Assembly: GCA_002317295.1 (NCBI GenBank)
Contig: DCIY01000016.1
Coordinates: 50,413-71,780 of the forward strand
Source of the DNA: Bacteroidales bacterium UBA1714
GTDB taxonomy: Bacteria > Bacteroidota > Bacteroidia > Bacteroidales > Paludibacteraceae
Direction of reading: 5' to 3'
DNA length: 21,368 nucleotides
Under the pieces are notes generated by a model. It saw nothing but the letters and a program-made list of their open reading frames with translations. It did no database searches and was not told the origin of the DNA. A program made the position numbers and the translations under genes. This document shows, piece by piece, positions 6,219 through 15,093 of this stretch (its first letter is position 1; every line of letters starts with the position of its first letter).

Positions 6219-8219
6219 ATGGAGTCTAAAGTGCAAGAGAAAAAGGTTGAATTGGATCAAGTGGTAAAATTACCCGAAAACGCTTCACGCCCGCTACAAC
6301 CGGGAGAAAAGTACGAACCCATTCTTCATCCCAATAAGTCTTATCCGGAAGTCACCCCATATAGTGTGATTATGGGTGTGATTATGGCAGTTATTTTTTC
6401 TGCCGCTGCGGCTTATTTGGGACTTAAAGTAGGTCAGGTATTTGAAGCCGCTATCCCAATTGCCATTATCGCTGTTGGACTCAGTTCGGCCCTTAAGCGC
6501 AAAAATGCCCTGGGCGAAAATGTGATTATTCAATCCATTGGAGCCAGTTCCGGCGTAATAGTAGCCGGCGCTATTTTTACCCTTCCTGCGCTCTATATCC
6601 TGCAAGCCAAATATCCGGATATCACCGTGAATTTTATGCAGGTATTTATGTCCTCGTTGTTGGGAGGATGTTTGGGAATATTATTTTTAATTCCATTCCG
6701 CAAATTCTTTGTTCAAGACAAACATGGTGAATATCCGTTCCCTGAAGCCACCGCAACCACTCAGGTGCTGGTAGCAGGAGCCGCAGCGGAACAAGAGTCG
6801 GGGACAAAAGATAAGAGTTCCAGAGTGCTGCTTTGGGCAGCCGGTATCGGCGGTATATACGATTTTATTGTTTCCACATTTGGTTTTTGGACCGAGAGTC
6901 TGAGCACTCGCATGACTGTTTGGGGTGAAACATTGGCTCAAAAATGCAAACTCGTACTCAGTGTGAACACCAGTGCTGCTGTGTTGGGTTTGGGATATAT
7001 CATCGGTCTTAAATACGCCGCCATTATTTGTGCCGGCAGTTTCTTTGCCTGGTGGGTTGTACTACCCATGTTGGGAATTATTCCTGAATTCAGCGGTGCC
7101 GATCCGGATATGCTCTTTAAGGAATTTGCCCGCCCATTGGGTATTGGAGCCATTGCTATGGCAGGATTGATTGGAATTTGGAAAAACAAGTCCATTATCG
7201 GTGGAGCCTTTGGTTTGGTGAAAAGTGAATTTGGCAGCAAGGGTAAAGATATAGCCCGCAACGTCCTGCGTACTGAAAAAGATCTGAATATGAAATTCCT
7301 GGCCATTGCAGTTATTGCTGCGTTAGTCATTGTATTTGTATTCTTCTGGGCAGGCATATTACATAGTTTCGTACAAGCCTTAGTGGCTTGGATTGTGGTT
7401 ACTCTAATCTCCTTCCTCTTTACCACCGTCGCCGCCAATGCGATAGCTATTGTGGGCAGCAATCCTGTCAGCGGTATGACGCTCATGACACTGATTATTG
7501 CCAGTGTAGTCTTTGTAGCTGTAGGAATGAAAGGTGAAAGCGGAATGGTAGGCGCCATGGTAATTGGTGGTGTAGTTTGTACTGCACTGAGTATGGCCGG
7601 CGGATTTATTACAGATTTAAAGATTGGATACTGGATTGGAACCACGCCTAAGAAACAAGAGACTTGGAAATTCTTAGGCACCTTGGTCAGTGCCGCCACG
7701 GTCGGTGGAGTCATGATTATTCTCAACAAGACCTATGGTTTTGTTGGAGACAACGCTTTGGTAGCCCCTCAGGCTAACGCCATGGCCGCAGTGATAGAAC
7801 CGCTGATGTCCACGGGGCAGGCCCCTTGGATGTTGTATTTCGGTGGAGCCGCATTGGCCTTGATTCTTAATTTATTGGGAGTTCCTGTATTAGCCTTTGC
7901 ATTGGGTATGTTTATTCCACTGCAACTGAATACGCCATTACTCATCGGTGGTGCGATTTCCTATTTCGTAGGCAAGGCCAAAAACGACAGTGAAGAAGCC
8001 AAAGCGCAAGCGGAAGAACGCAGCAATAAGGGTACACTCATTGCCAGTGGATTTATTGCCGGTGGTGCGTTAATGGGGGTAGTGAGTGCTATCTTAAAAT
8101 TCTGTGGAGCTGATTGGTATTGCGCCCAATGGGCACAAAGCGGTTGGGCAGCCGTAGCAGGCATCGTGGCTTACATAGCCATTATTGCTTATTTTGCGCT
8201 CGCCAGTAAGAAGAAATAA
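6219..8219 (+). CDS. OPT-family oligopeptide (or metal-chelate) transporter
   Basis: This 666-residue inner-membrane protein has a soluble N-terminus of about 45 residues and roughly 14-16 hydrophobic segments. Its first segment begins with YPEVTPYSVIMG and runs through AAAYLGLKVGQVFEAAIP, the typical start of bacterial OPT proteins. A central segment carries GSNPVSGMTLMTLI, matching the conserved NP-x-SG-MT motif. Family members use proton gradients to import oligopeptides or metal-chelate compounds; the substrate here cannot be told. Length is normal for the bacterial clade. It has its own promoter, and fba starts 49 bases after its stop without a recognisable promoter of its own, so some readthrough into fba is likely. 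Confidence 0.92.
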   Translation: MESKVQEKKVELDQVVKLPENASRPLQPGEKYEPILHPNKSYPEVTPYSVIMGVIMAVIFSAAAAYLGLKVGQVFEAAIPIAIIAVGLSSALKRKNALGENVIIQSIGASSGVIVAGAIFTLPALYILQAKYPDITVNFMQVFMSSLLGGCLGILFLIPFRKFFVQDKHGEYPFPEATATTQVLVAGAAAEQESGTKDKSSRVLLWAAGIGGIYDFIVSTFGFWTESLSTRMTVWGETLAQKCKLVLSVNTSAAVLGLGYIIGLKYAAIICAGSFFAWWVVLPMLGIIPEFSGADPDMLFKEFARPLGIGAIAMAGLIGIWKNKSIIGGAFGLVKSEFGSKGKDIARNVLRTEKDLNMKFLAIAVIAALVIVFVFFWAGILHSFVQALVAWIVVTLISFLFTTVAANAIAIVGSNPVSGMTLMTLIIASVVFVAVGMKGESGMVGAMVIGGVVCTALSMAGGFITDLKIGYWIGTTPKKQETWKFLGTLVSAATVGGVMIILNKTYGFVGDNALVAPQANAMAAVIEPLMSTGQAPWMLYFGGAALALILNLLGVPVLAFALGMFIPLQLNTPLLIGGAISYFVGKAKNDSEEAKAQAEERSNKGTLIASGFIAGGALMGVVSAILKFCGADWYCAQWAQSGWAAVAGIVAYIAIIAYFALASKKK

Positions 8220-8268
8220 TTATCGTTTTATCAAACATCAACATAAACATTTTTAATTTTTTACAATT

Positions 8269-9270
8269 ATGGTAAGTTTTAAAGAACTTGGCCTGGTAAA
8301 CACCAAAGATATGTTTGCTAAGGCAATCAAGGGAGGTTATGCTATCCCTGCATTTAACTTCAACAACATGGAGCAACTCCAAGCTATCGTTAAGGCCAGT
8401 GCTGAAACCAAGAGTCCGGTGATTCTTCAAGTTTCCAAAGGTGCCCGTAACTATGCTAACCAAACCCTGCTTCGTTATATGGCACAAGGTGCTGTAGAAT
8501 ATGCAAAAGAGTTGGGGTGGGAACATCCTCAGATTTGCTTACACCTGGATCATGGTGACAGTTTTGAACTGTGCAAGAGCTGTGTAGATTTTGGTTTCTC
8601 CAGCGTGATGATTGATGGTAGCGCTCTACCTTATGAAGAGAACATTGCCTTGACCAAGAAAGTGGTTGAATATGCTCACCAATATGATGTTACCGTTGAA
8701 GCTGAGTTGGGCGTATTGGCAGGTGTAGAAGATGAGGTTCAGGCCGAAGAGAGTCACTATACCAAACCCGAAGAGGTGATTGATTTTGCTACCCGTACGG
8801 GATGCGACAGTTTGGCTATCTCCATTGGTACCAGCCATGGTGCTTACAAGTTCAAACCTGAACAGTGCACCCGTGACGAGAAGACCGGTCGTCTGGTTCC
8901 TCCTCCATTGGCATTTGATGTATTGGACGCTGTAATGGAGAAACTGCCTGGTTTCCCAATCGTTCTTCATGGTTCTTCTTCTGTTCCACAAGAGTATGTA
9001 GATATTATCAACGCCAATGGCGGTAAATTGCCGGATGCAGTAGGTATTCCTGAGGAGCAACTGCGCAAGGCTGCCAAGTCTGCTGTTTGCAAAATCAATA
9101 TCGATAGCGACAGCCGTTTGGCATTCACCGCTGCTGTTCGTAAGGTATTTAACGACAAACCGGGTGAGTTTGATCCTCGTAAATACTGCGGTCCAGCTCG
9201 TGACTTGATGGTAGAGTTATATAAGCATAAGATTGTTAATGTATTAGGTTCTGACGGTAAGGCAGAGTAA
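8269..9270 (+). CDS. fba: Class II fructose-bisphosphate aldolase
   Basis: This 333-residue cytoplasmic enzyme interconverts fructose 1,6-bisphosphate with dihydroxyacetone phosphate and glyceraldehyde 3-phosphate in glycolysis and gluconeogenesis. HLDHGD (92-97) supplies catalytic Asp94 and zinc ligand His95. EAELG (from Glu144), GTSHGAYKF (His190) and VLHGSSSVP (His234) carry the remaining metal- and phosphate-site residues. It closely resembles the Bacteroidales form from memory. Arginine is almost always CGT and glycine mostly GGT, a bias expected of a highly expressed gene and stronger than in most neighbours. The acetyl-CoA hydrolase/transferase gene starts 14 bases downstream. No convincing TAnnTTTG promoter is seen in 8220-8268. 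Confidence 0.96.
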   Translation: MVSFKELGLVNTKDMFAKAIKGGYAIPAFNFNNMEQLQAIVKASAETKSPVILQVSKGARNYANQTLLRYMAQGAVEYAKELGWEHPQICLHLDHGDSFELCKSCVDFGFSSVMIDGSALPYEENIALTKKVVEYAHQYDVTVEAELGVLAGVEDEVQAEESHYTKPEEVIDFATRTGCDSLAISIGTSHGAYKFKPEQCTRDEKTGRLVPPPLAFDVLDAVMEKLPGFPIVLHGSSSVPQEYVDIINANGGKLPDAVGIPEEQLRKAAKSAVCKINIDSDSRLAFTAAVRKVFNDKPGEFDPRKYCGPARDLMVELYKHKIVNVLGSDGKAE

Positions 9271-9284
9271 ACATTTATTGAATC

Positions 9285-10787
9285 ATGCTTCCTTTTATGA
9301 CAGCAGACGAGGCTGCGGCTCTCGTCTTTGATGGTGCGATTTGTGGCATGGGTGGTTTCACCCCTGCCGGAGCACCGAAGGATGTGCCTACGGCCATTGC
9401 ACACAAAGCTGAGGCACTTCATGCAGAAGGTAAACCCTTCAAAATAGGTATGTACACCGGCGCCAGTACCGGTGACAGTTGCGATGGTGCTTTGGCACGC
9501 GCACATGCGATTCAGTTCCGTACTCCCTATCAAGGCAATAAGGACCTGCGTACCGAACTCAATGCACAAGGTGCACACTATTTTGATATGCACCTGAGCG
9601 AGTTGGCGCAAGATATCCGCTACGGATTCTTACCCAAACCTGATTTTGCCATTATCGAAGCTTGCGATTTGGTAGAGAAGGGTAATGAGATTGAGATTAT
9701 TCCGACCGCCGGTGTAGGTAATATGCCCACTTTCTGCCACTTGGCAGATAAGATCATCGTGGAACTGAATGCCGCCATGCCCAAGACCATGCGTGGTTTG
9801 CATGATATCTACGAGCCGGCTGATCCACCTGTACGCCGCGAGATTCCGGTGTATAAACCCAGCGACCGTATAGGTACCGATTGTATCACCGTTCCTGCCA
9901 ATAAAGTGGTTGCCGTAGTACATACGGATCGTCCAAACGAGGTAGGTAAGTTCACCCCATTGGATGAGACCACTCAACAGATTGGTAACAATGTAGCAGC
10001 CTTCTTGGAAGCAGAAATGAAAGCCGGTCGTATACCTGCATCGTTCTTGCCTATCCAAAGTGGTGTAGGTAATGTGGCCAATGCCGTTTTGGGCGCCTTA
10101 GGTGAGAACAAGCATATTCCTGCTTTTGAAATGTACACCGAGGTAATTCAGGACTCCGTAGTAGGTCTGATGAAAGAAGGTCGTATCAAGTTTGCCAGCG
10201 GTTGCTCGCTAACCATTGGTGCTGATAAGTTGCAGGATATCATTGACCATATGGATTTCTTCCGTGACAAGATTGTACTTCGTCCACAAGAGATTAGCAA
10301 TAATCCGGAATTAGCACGCCGTATGGGTTTGATTACCATCAACACTGCCTTGGAGGCTGATATTTTTGGTAATATAAACTCGACCCATGTATGTGGTACC
10401 AAGATGATGAATGGTATTGGTGGTAGCGGTGATTTCACCCGTAATGCATATATCTCCATCTACACCACACCCTCTACCGCCAAGGGTGGTTGTATCTCTG
10501 CTTTTGTACCTATGGTGAGCCACTTGGATCATTCGGAGCATAGTGTGAAGATTATTATCACCGAGCATGGTATTGCTGACCTTCGTGGTAAGAGTCCTAT
10601 TCAGCGCGCTCACGAGATCATCAACAACTGTGTAGACCCTGAGTATCGTCCATTGCTCAATCAATATCTGGAGATGGCCAAAACGGCCCACACGCCTCAT
10701 ATGTTGAGTTGTGCATTGGCCATGCATGAGGAGTTCCTTAAATCAGGTGATATGCGAAATACCAAATGGGAAAACTATCAGCGTTAA
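9285..10787 (+). CDS. Acetyl-CoA hydrolase/transferase family enzyme, probable succinyl-CoA:acetate CoA-transferase
   Basis: The 500-residue protein has the two-domain layout of the Ach1/AarC/Cat1 family. QSGVGNVANAV (258-268) matches the conserved G-x-G-x-x-NA CoA-binding loop, and MYTEVIQD places the predicted catalytic glutamate at residue 286, where a glutamyl-CoA thioester forms. GGSGDFTRNAYIS (379-391) is the conserved acyl-CoA loop. Length fits succinyl-CoA:acetate transferases, which Bacteroidales use when making succinate, propionate and acetate; hydrolase or other CoA acceptors cannot be excluded. It starts 14 bases after fba with the same strong codon bias, so the two genes are probably one transcript. 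A strong hairpin terminator follows. Confidence 0.9.
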   Translation: MLPFMTADEAAALVFDGAICGMGGFTPAGAPKDVPTAIAHKAEALHAEGKPFKIGMYTGASTGDSCDGALARAHAIQFRTPYQGNKDLRTELNAQGAHYFDMHLSELAQDIRYGFLPKPDFAIIEACDLVEKGNEIEIIPTAGVGNMPTFCHLADKIIVELNAAMPKTMRGLHDIYEPADPPVRREIPVYKPSDRIGTDCITVPANKVVAVVHTDRPNEVGKFTPLDETTQQIGNNVAAFLEAEMKAGRIPASFLPIQSGVGNVANAVLGALGENKHIPAFEMYTEVIQDSVVGLMKEGRIKFASGCSLTIGADKLQDIIDHMDFFRDKIVLRPQEISNNPELARRMGLITINTALEADIFGNINSTHVCGTKMMNGIGGSGDFTRNAYISIYTTPSTAKGGCISAFVPMVSHLDHSEHSVKIIITEHGIADLRGKSPIQRAHEIINNCVDPEYRPLLNQYLEMAKTAHTPHMLSCALAMHEEFLKSGDMRNTKWENYQR

Positions 10788-10809
10788 CCTCTACAAGTAA
10801 TTCATACTC

Positions 10810-10841
10810 AAAAACAGCCTCGAAAATTCGAGGCTGTTTTT
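10810..10841. terminator. Bidirectional intrinsic terminator between convergent genes
   Basis: A 15-bp perfect stem runs from 10810-10824 to 10827-10841, with GC core ACAGCCTCG/CGAGGCTGT, flanked by A-runs on the left and T-runs on the right. It therefore works on both strands: after the CoA-transferase on plus and after the GDPD-esterase on minus. The pairing leaves only 2 bases, so the innermost A-T pairs will open as the loop. Confidence 0.93.
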
Positions 10842-10865
10842 ATTTTCTAACTCATTAAAAAAGAA

Positions 10866-12455
10866 TTAGAATAACATTGGAACCAATTGGGTCAAATAGT
10901 CCATCCAATTGCGCCAGCTGTGACCACCGGTGGATTCGTGGAAACGATAGTCATATTGATGTGCCGACAGATAATCACACAACGCCTGATTGTCCGGCAG
11001 CAAACGGTCTTTCTCACCACAGGCAATCCAGTACAGTTGGGGTGCATGTCTGAACTGCATCTCCAGTTCTGCCTCTATATTACGATAAGCATCCGAAGGA
11101 TATTGACTGATCGAAGTAATCTTTAAACTGCGTTCTATATTTTTGTTGCGTGGAACAAACAATCCTGAGAATGGAGCCACATAATCAAATGCCAGCGGCA
11201 TATAGTGGGCAATATGGAAGGTATGGAAACCACCCATACTGAGTCCGGCAATGGCATTGTATTTTTTTTCAGGTCTGATACGATAGGTGTTTTCGGCCCA
11301 TTGTTTGATTTGTGGGAATGTTAACACAAACTGACCGTCTGTAAAATTTCGATGTGCCTGATATTCAGGATATTCTTCAATATGTTGCGAGATACGGTAT
11401 GTTTCCATATAGCCATTTGGCATCACCACTACCATAGGACGGCACAATCCAGAAGCAATCATCGAATCCAGGGTAGAGACCATATGTCCTTTGTCTGCCC
11501 AACCGGTTTCGTCATCGCCACTGCCATGAAGCAAATAAAGGACAGGATAATGCAAATCGTTTTGGTCATAGCCGGCCGGTGTATAAACACATACGCCAGT
11601 GGTATCTCCATTTTCCAAAACACAATAGGTGGTGTCCAAACGAGAAACGCCTTCCATACGCTGCGGCAATCTTTCCGGCTGACGCAAATCAGCAGCCACC
11701 AACTTATTGGTAGTTATCATATCCACCCCGGCAGCAATGGCTGCATTGGCTACCTCGGCATTGTCTATCGTCCAGCAATTGACTTTGAGCCCTTCACGGT
11801 GGTATTTTTCAACGATAGCGGGATCAAATCCCTGACAGATATCCAAATCGAAGTGATACTTTTTTATCCATTCAAAGTTAGAGCGTTCCGATTGTGGCAT
11901 GCACAGGAATTGTATTTGAATATCGTCACCCTCATGTTCACGAATATACACCAATGGTTCTTTCATAAAGGAAATGAACACAGCTTTGTGCAACATGTTC
12001 TTATCTTTGATTATCTGCAAGAATTTGGGCATATTGCTTAAGTTATTGGAGTTGATGCCGGTTGTCCATTTGAGTTCAATCACCGGAACCACATGCATAC
12101 TTTCACACAGATCCAGATATTCTTCCAGGGTGGTAATGGTACCTTCCATCACATTTCCCCAACGTTTTTGTACCAAAAAAAGTTTGCGCAAGTCTTTTAA
12201 TTTGGTTTTTTCTACCACCACCTTAGGATAGTTCCACTCTTTGAGATTAGCGTCGTGTGAGCACACAAAAGCGCCATCTTTAGTTACCCGAATGTCGGTT
12301 TCCAAACCGTAGTAACCACGGTCTGCCCCCGCCTGATAGGCCACTAAAGTGTTTTCTACTCCTTCACTGCTTCCGCGATGTCCAATGAGTACAACATCTG
12401 AAGCCAAGCAAGAACAAGACAGCCATAATAGGCTACAAAATAAGATTTTTTTCAT
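10866..12455 (-). CDS. Exported bifunctional protein: glycerophosphodiester phosphodiesterase + PF00756 esterase
   Basis: The 529-residue product has an N-terminal signal sequence (residues 1-18, likely Sec) and two hydrolase domains. Residues 20-255 are a GDPD TIM barrel: GHRGSSEGVENT with His26-Arg27, ETD (52-54), SHDAN with His67, PVIELKW, and the C-terminal NCWTIDN. Residues about 275-529 are an esterase-D-like alpha/beta hydrolase with LLHGSGDDETGW, nucleophile elbow GLSMGG (Ser406), GEKDRLLPDN (acid about Asp483) and GGHSWRNW (His512). Together these could cleave glycerophosphodiesters and release an acyl or aryl ester from the same compound outside the cytoplasm; that coupling is inference. 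Its ATG overlaps the malQ stop (ATGA), so it is probably translated with malQ. Convergent with the CoA-transferase gene. Confidence 0.9.
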   Translation of the reverse strand: MKKILFCSLLWLSCSCLASDVVLIGHRGSSEGVENTLVAYQAGADRGYYGLETDIRVTKDGAFVCSHDANLKEWNYPKVVVEKTKLKDLRKLFLVQKRWGNVMEGTITTLEEYLDLCESMHVVPVIELKWTTGINSNNLSNMPKFLQIIKDKNMLHKAVFISFMKEPLVYIREHEGDDIQIQFLCMPQSERSNFEWIKKYHFDLDICQGFDPAIVEKYHREGLKVNCWTIDNAEVANAAIAAGVDMITTNKLVAADLRQPERLPQRMEGVSRLDTTYCVLENGDTTGVCVYTPAGYDQNDLHYPVLYLLHGSGDDETGWADKGHMVSTLDSMIASGLCRPMVVVMPNGYMETYRISQHIEEYPEYQAHRNFTDGQFVLTFPQIKQWAENTYRIRPEKKYNAIAGLSMGGFHTFHIAHYMPLAFDYVAPFSGLFVPRNKNIERSLKITSISQYPSDAYRNIEAELEMQFRHAPQLYWIACGEKDRLLPDNQALCDYLSAHQYDYRFHESTGGHSWRNWMDYLTQLVPMLF

Positions 12456-15034
12456 GATCGTATATGTGTTAGTTGGTTTATTTTGGTATTTAAAGCATCA
12501 CATTGTATTAACTGCTCCAAACTCATATGCATTCGATAGCACCAGAAATGGTGAGGATCGTCCGGCACATTGATTCGTTCCGATTTGGGATTTGGCGCGC
12601 GCATGTCATTGTCAATGGCCAACCAATCCTGCAAGGGTAAAATGACCCATATAGCTGGGGAATACATATGTTGATTGAGGATAAAATAAGCTATTTCGTC
12701 ACTCATCTGTTCCGGAGCCTTACCCGTATAACCCATTTGTTCATTATAAAATTGCTGTGTCAGTCTGGTATCTTCCTCCCACCACTCACGAATAGGACTG
12801 GTATCATGTGTTCCCGTAGTACATACACTCAGATAGGGTGCATCGGCAGGATGAGCAAAAACCATACGAGGATGTTTGGGCATACGCTGAATCTCCAAAC
12901 TGAGAATCTTCAAATCGGCCATAGCTCGTGGCACACAATAAGGTACCATTCCGAGGTCTTCACCACAACATAACATAGGAGTGGCATGTATGAGTGTAGG
13001 CAGTTTTTTCATGCCTGATTGATACCAAAAATCATTATGCCGCTGATAGAAATAATCATTGTAAACAGCCATGATGGCCATTTGTTGGTCATTGTACAAC
13101 TCTCCGTACGAATGAGACTGGTACACCGAAATACGAGGATGTAGCAGTTCCGGATTGTCCTGATCCTGCACGAAGAGTACCTCACAATGCAAATACAACA
13201 ACCCGTCCCGAATACGTAAAGAGCGTTCGTCGGTCAGATGGTTTTCATCAAAATATTGTTGTATTTTTACCTGGGTATCAAATGCCTCTCGGAAAAAATA
13301 AACATAATCATCTTTGGTATCCAAAAAAGTACGAATAACGTATTGGGTTGTATCCGTAAAAATCTCTTCGACAAAAGAGGAACGGATATAAGGACGGACC
13401 ATACGATCCCAATCCAATTTGATTCCCTTTTCCTTAAGATCATTCAGCGTATACGGCAACGCAGGGACAAAGTGTCCACACAACCCCCATACATCGGTTT
13501 TACGCATTTGCCAAATACGGAAAAATCCCAATATATGGTCGATGCGATAGGCATCAAAATAGTCTTGCATCTTGATAAACCGCTGGCGCCACCAAGCATA
13601 ATGATCATGAGCCATCTCGTCCCAATTATACGTTGGAAAACCCCAATTTTGACCTCGAACGGAAAAAGCATCTGGAGGAGCACCTGCAGATGCATCCAAA
13701 TGAAACAACTCTGGGAAAATATTTGCATCCACCGAATCCGGGCTTATTCCTATGGGTATATCTCCTTTGATGGCAATTCTCAATGAATGAACATAAGCCA
13801 CTGCTTCACCCAATTGTTTGTCTGCATGATATTGCAGGTAGTAATACAATGGTTCTGGAAGTTTGTCCCGTTGGTGCATAAACTTTGCATAAGGTTCCAG
13901 CCAGAATTGATTTTTGGTCCAAAAACGATGAAAATCCTCACTGGCCAAAACCGATTCACCATACATTTTATACAACGCTTTGAAGTACTTCATTTTTTCG
14001 TCGTACACACACTGATAATCAGCTATGGGTTTGGTATTCAATCGCGCCTTTGTGGCCAAATATCGTTTATGTTGTGCCGGGGTCAAATCCCCCATGTGCT
14101 CTATATTGATATAGATGGGATGAAGGGCGAACACACTGACTGCATTATACGGATAACTGTCCTGATTGGTGTGCGTGAGGGTGGTATCATTGATAGGCAA
14201 TGTTTGAATCATTTTTTGACCTGTTTGTGCCGCCCAATCTGCCAAAAGTTTAAGATCCAAAAATTCCCCTATACCAAACCCTTGTTCCGTACGTAAGGAA
14301 AAAATAGGAATCGATATGCCAGACCCCTTAAAACGAGGTTGGGTCCGTCTAAAATCGCGATCATTTTGCAATATAACAGCATCTGACTGAATGCCCCATA
14401 TCTGTCGATTTTCGCCCCATTCCAAATCCAACACCTGATCGGTTTGTAAATCGTAAATGCAATATTTATACTCTATTACATGGACATCACTCACCTGTAT
14501 ATGGCCATTCCAAATGGGAAAAGTGGTATCGTTCAACTTCAATTTACGACGCTCATCCCAGTTACCCAATTGGGGGATATTGCCCATAACTGCCACCCCT
14601 TGGGAAGGCAACACTTGAGGTATATCCACTTGGAAACGGATGTTTGATTTTTTCGATATTTGAGATGGAAGATTGGAAGTACAACGACGAAAAAGAGCCT
14701 GCTGAAAAGCGGTGGAATAAAACACCTGCTCCTCATTTTCCACTTGCCAAAAATCGCGTACAATCACCCGTTTGTCCGTAGACTTATACGATATCGTGCG
14801 CGCGCTCCCGCCTTCATATACATAGGTGTTATCTGTTAATCGAATAGCATAACGATATATCAAACTACTTTTCCTGGCGGGGACCTTCACCTGAGCAGTC
14901 CAAAAGTCCTGACCATGACAATCCAAACACAATGGGTCTTGTTCTGTCCACCCAAAAGTGCTGGGTTCAGACTCGATCACACACAAAGTCTGACCATATT
15001 CCGTTCGATAATTGATTTGAAAAATAAGATCCAT
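12452..15034 (-). CDS. malQ: DPE2-type 4-alpha-glucanotransferase with two CBM20 modules
   Basis: This 860-residue GH77 enzyme moves glucosyl or maltosyl units between alpha-1,4-glucans. Two N-terminal starch-binding modules of the CBM20 type are visible at about 1-100 and 131-228; the second has VAVMGNIPQLGNWD, the family hallmark. The catalytic domain carries YRIDHILGFFRIW (nucleophile Asp499), CGEDLGMVP (acid/base Glu692) and TGTHDTSPIREW (Asp744). The long gap between Asp499 and Glu692, together with the twin CBM20s, marks the plant DPE2-like subgroup rather than enterobacterial MalQ. No signal peptide is present, so it acts in the cytoplasm on maltodextrins or glycogen. It has its own promoter overlapping the upstream gene's stop, and its TGA overlaps the GDPD-esterase ATG. 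Confidence 0.95.
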   Translation of the reverse strand: MDLIFQINYRTEYGQTLCVIESEPSTFGWTEQDPLCLDCHGQDFWTAQVKVPARKSSLIYRYAIRLTDNTYVYEGGSARTISYKSTDKRVIVRDFWQVENEEQVFYSTAFQQALFRRCTSNLPSQISKKSNIRFQVDIPQVLPSQGVAVMGNIPQLGNWDERRKLKLNDTTFPIWNGHIQVSDVHVIEYKYCIYDLQTDQVLDLEWGENRQIWGIQSDAVILQNDRDFRRTQPRFKGSGISIPIFSLRTEQGFGIGEFLDLKLLADWAAQTGQKMIQTLPINDTTLTHTNQDSYPYNAVSVFALHPIYINIEHMGDLTPAQHKRYLATKARLNTKPIADYQCVYDEKMKYFKALYKMYGESVLASEDFHRFWTKNQFWLEPYAKFMHQRDKLPEPLYYYLQYHADKQLGEAVAYVHSLRIAIKGDIPIGISPDSVDANIFPELFHLDASAGAPPDAFSVRGQNWGFPTYNWDEMAHDHYAWWRQRFIKMQDYFDAYRIDHILGFFRIWQMRKTDVWGLCGHFVPALPYTLNDLKEKGIKLDWDRMVRPYIRSSFVEEIFTDTTQYVIRTFLDTKDDYVYFFREAFDTQVKIQQYFDENHLTDERSLRIRDGLLYLHCEVLFVQDQDNPELLHPRISVYQSHSYGELYNDQQMAIMAVYNDYFYQRHNDFWYQSGMKKLPTLIHATPMLCCGEDLGMVPYCVPRAMADLKILSLEIQRMPKHPRMVFAHPADAPYLSVCTTGTHDTSPIREWWEEDTRLTQQFYNEQMGYTGKAPEQMSDEIAYFILNQHMYSPAIWVILPLQDWLAIDNDMRAPNPKSERINVPDDPHHFWCYRMHMSLEQLIQCDALNTKINQLTHIRS

Positions 15035-15061
15035 CTTGGTATTGATTTTTGATTAGCGCTG

Positions 15062-15093
15062 CAAAGTTACGATTTTTTTAGCATACTCGCAAA
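15062..15093 (-). promoter_or_regulatory. Bacteroidetes-type promoter for malQ
   Basis: On the minus strand, TTTG at 15093-15090 (-33) and TAACTTTG at 15069-15062 (-7) are 20 bases apart. The TAA of the -7 box is also the stop codon of the LPG-like gene. Predicted start near 15057 gives a leader of about 23 bases. Confidence 0.72.

Noticed and set aside
6938..7729. 263-codon open frame antisense to the OPT transporter
   Set aside because: It is a low-complexity A/T/P/I-rich translation mirroring membrane-helix codons, with no promoter or family match; the OPT gene explains the region.
11352..12041. 229-codon open frame on the plus strand inside the GDPD-esterase gene
   Set aside because: The minus-strand gene has all catalytic motifs of two families; the opposite frame has no recognisable domain and is rich in His/Ile typical of shadow frames.
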